From a virus, in the IMG/VR virus record IMGVR_UViG_3300004369_000179, positions 1-21,429 of that record: DNA of 21,429 nucleotides; one strand, 5' to 3'. Below, piece by piece: positions 20,003 through 21,429 of this stretch. Under the pieces are notes generated by a model. It was not told the origin of the DNA. It searched no databases and saw only the letters and a list, made by a program, of their open reading frames with translations. Positions within the stretch are counted from its first letter, which is position 1. Each line of letters begins with the position of its first letter. The translations under genes and the position numbers were made by a program.

Positions 20003-21429
20003 TTAACCTTTCTTGAGTGTTTCTACTTCAGCTTTTAGTTCTTTAATGGCTTCAATCAATAGCCCAATAGTGGCGTTGTAGTCCACAGCCTTGCGGTCGT
20101 CCCGCTCGAACACCGCCTCCGGCAGAACCTGCTCGATCTCTTGGGCGATCACACCAGCATATCGGCGCTCCTTGTCCTCAAGATCGTTGCGGGTATACGT
20201 CACACCACGGATGGCTTGTAAGCGTTCTAACGCACCGCCAATTTGCTCCACGTTTTCCTTGACTCGGATGTCGGAGAACGCTGTGACGTTAGCAGAGGCG
20301 GTGAGGTTGCCGCTGGCGTCGATGCTGATCCCATTCCCACCGAAGCCCACACCCGCTTGGATTTTCCAAGTGTTATCGGTCTGAACCCCCCACGACCACC
20401 ATTGGTCGGCGTTCCCAGAACTCCGTGAGGCCATGATGTTAAGAGCAGGCTTAGAGGCGGCGTTGGGGCTGATCTGGGTAAGGCGGTCGTAGCCGCCCTG
20501 CGAGCCGATAATATGCAGGGTTGCATCAAACCCAGAGCCGCCGCCGAGGTTCAGGTTACGAAGGCGGTTGCTGCCTTCTGCGTTGATGTAGTAAGCGGTG
20601 TCTGCGCTATCGTAGAAAATAGGAGCGCGGAATTGAACGTGCGATAGGTTGTAGCCAGACGAGTAAAGCGTCAGGCGAGCGGTTCCACTAGTGCTGTTGG
20701 GCGTGGCTCCTGTAGTAAAGTTTAGATGCCCGCTGCCATTATAAATAGCGTTACCTTGACCAGACGTTCCATTCGTCCAGAACATACGAGCAGAGTTTAC
20801 GGAGTTTGTAGTGTCTACCTGTAACTCAATTCCATCAACGCCTGCCGCACCCGCAACAGTAAGCTGAACAGCGGAAGATGTAGTTCCTACACTTACAGGG
20901 CCAGCGGTGCGGATAGACGAAGAAGTGCTGCTCAGATCGGCGTAGTAAGCAGTGTTATTGTAGTCGTAGAAGATAGGCGCACGGAGGTCGCTCTCGACCC
21001 TGACGCTATCCCACATACGAACAACACGCAGGCCTTCGCCGCTAGCCGTGTTGCCGACAATCATCAGGGCGTTGTAGCTACCGCTTTCGTTGACGATGGC
21101 CGAACCGCCAGCCGCGCCACCGCTCCAAGACCCGTAGGTGTCGAATTGAAGCCCGCTGCCCACATATTTTCCAGCAACTTTTACGGAGTTGCCTGTGTCT
21201 GAGCCGTCAAAGTAATACGCAGTGTTGTTGCTGTCGTAGAAGATAGGTGCGCGGAGCGACCCGTTGTGCTGGCCGAGACTATCAGTGAACTGCCAGTTGC
21301 CGGAATAGTCGTTTATACCACTGTCAAACTGGACTTCTTTGTCGAAGTAGTAACGCGGCCTGTCCGTGTTGAAGTGGCAATAGCTGGTGTTCATCGGGCC
21401 AGCGCGGAGATAGCCCGTAGGAGTTTGTA
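20003..21429 (-). CDS. Tail fibre protein with S74 intramolecular chaperone domain (5' end outside window)
   Basis: A long trimeric-type fibre. The frame stays open through the right edge: eleven codons (QTPTGYLRAGP) precede the Met at 21394, so the gene is partial. Numbering from that Met, three copies of RAPIFYD-x-x-x-TAYY lie near 48, 138 and 256. The last 90 residues form a peptidase S74 domain: FSDIRVKENVEQI (373-385), with Ser374 and Lys379 as the likely self-cleavage pair, then RYAGVIAQEIEQVLPEAV and a C-terminal helix. The domain helps trimerisation and then cuts itself off. Its place upstream of the head genes is unusual. Confidence 0.88.
   Translation of the reverse strand, partial: QTPTGYLRAGPMNTSYCHFNTDRPRYYFDKEVQFDSGINDYSGNWQFTDSLGQHNGSLRAPIFYDSNNTAYYFDGSDTGNSVKVAGKYVGSGLQFDTYGSWSGGAAGGSAIVNESGSYNALMIVGNTASGEGLRVVRMWDSVRVESDLRAPIFYDYNNTAYYADLSSTSSSIRTAGPVSVGTTSSAVQLTVAGAAGVDGIELQVDTTNSVNSARMFWTNGTSGQGNAIYNGSGHLNFTTGATPNSTSGTARLTLYSSGYNLSHVQFRAPIFYDSADTAYYINAEGSNRLRNLNLGGGSGFDATLHIIGSQGGYDRLTQISPNAASKPALNIMASRSSGNADQWWSWGVQTDNTWKIQAGVGFGGNGISIDASGNLTASANVTAFSDIRVKENVEQIGGALERLQAIRGVTYTRNDLEDKERRYAGVIAQEIEQVLPEAVFERDDRKAVDYNATIGLLIEAIKELKAEVETLKKG
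20588..21256 (-). repeat. Three dispersed repeats in the tail fibre gene
   Basis: Three related units of about 45 nt at 20588-20631, 20942-20986 and 21211-21256 encode RAPIFYD-x-x-x-TAYY. They share the core GTAGAAGATAGG or a close variant (GTAGAAAATAGG) on the plus strand. They mark repeated structural modules of the fibre and are possible recombination points. Confidence 0.75.

Noticed and set aside
19480-20016. Plus-strand open frame of 178 codons
   Set aside because: It is antisense to the DUF7936-like gene and the 58-residue gene and lacks a ribosome site.
1-21429. tRNA genes, CRISPR arrays, insertion sequences, integrase or attachment sites
   Set aside because: I looked for cloverleaf-like sequences, regularly spaced repeats, transposase or recombinase motifs and found none I can support.

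Overview
This window is part of the late (structural and lysis) region of a tailed double-stranded DNA phage or prophage. Almost all large genes lie on the minus strand and read from the right edge to the left. The tail is most likely long and non-contractile: there is a tail terminator, a tail tube protein, a G/T chaperone pair and a 1330-residue tape measure, but no sheath. A full spanin pair and an M15 peptidase endolysin point to a Gram-negative host. CTTGACA/TTGACA promoters and virion-protein types familiar from marine phages suggest, as inference only, an aquatic alphaproteobacterium. Terminase and portal are not in the window.

Layout in transcription order (right to left). 21429-18910: a tail fibre cut by the window edge with a C-terminal S74 chaperone domain, then a DUF7936-like protein, a 58-residue protein and a glycine-tailed virion protein. 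18909-14864: a MuF-type head morphogenesis protein fused to an HExxH metallopeptidase-like domain, a small acidic partner gene, scaffold and major capsid protein, closed by a strong terminator. 14782-12746: head-tail connector, head closure, tail terminator and tail completion genes, packed with 4-14 nt overlaps. 12745-12114: two small accessory genes with their own promoter. 12008-10608: tail tube, a terminator, then the G and T chaperones, which appear to be joined by a +1/-2 programmed frameshift at a run of seven T. 10555-3967: tape measure, tail-tip and fibre genes. 3965-1168: a holin-like protein, a DEDD exonuclease with a zinc ribbon, endolysin, two membrane proteins and overlapping spanins. 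294-1: small acidic and basic genes, then a gene leaving the left edge.

Two small islands read on the plus strand inside this minus-strand block (421-1187 and 2742-2993). Each starts from a strong TTGACA promoter placed exactly 56 nt before its first ATG. A third, similar promoter drives the accessory pair near 12.6 kb on the minus strand. The shared promoter and leader design resembles phage 'moron' cassettes: small genes with private promoters inserted into late operons. C(UUCG)G-type hairpins also recur between genes.

The most unusual candidates are the MuF-metallopeptidase fusion with its acidic downstream neighbour (a possible injected effector/immunity pair, or a capsid maturation protease), the +1/-2 G-T frameshift, and the shared-promoter small-gene cassettes.
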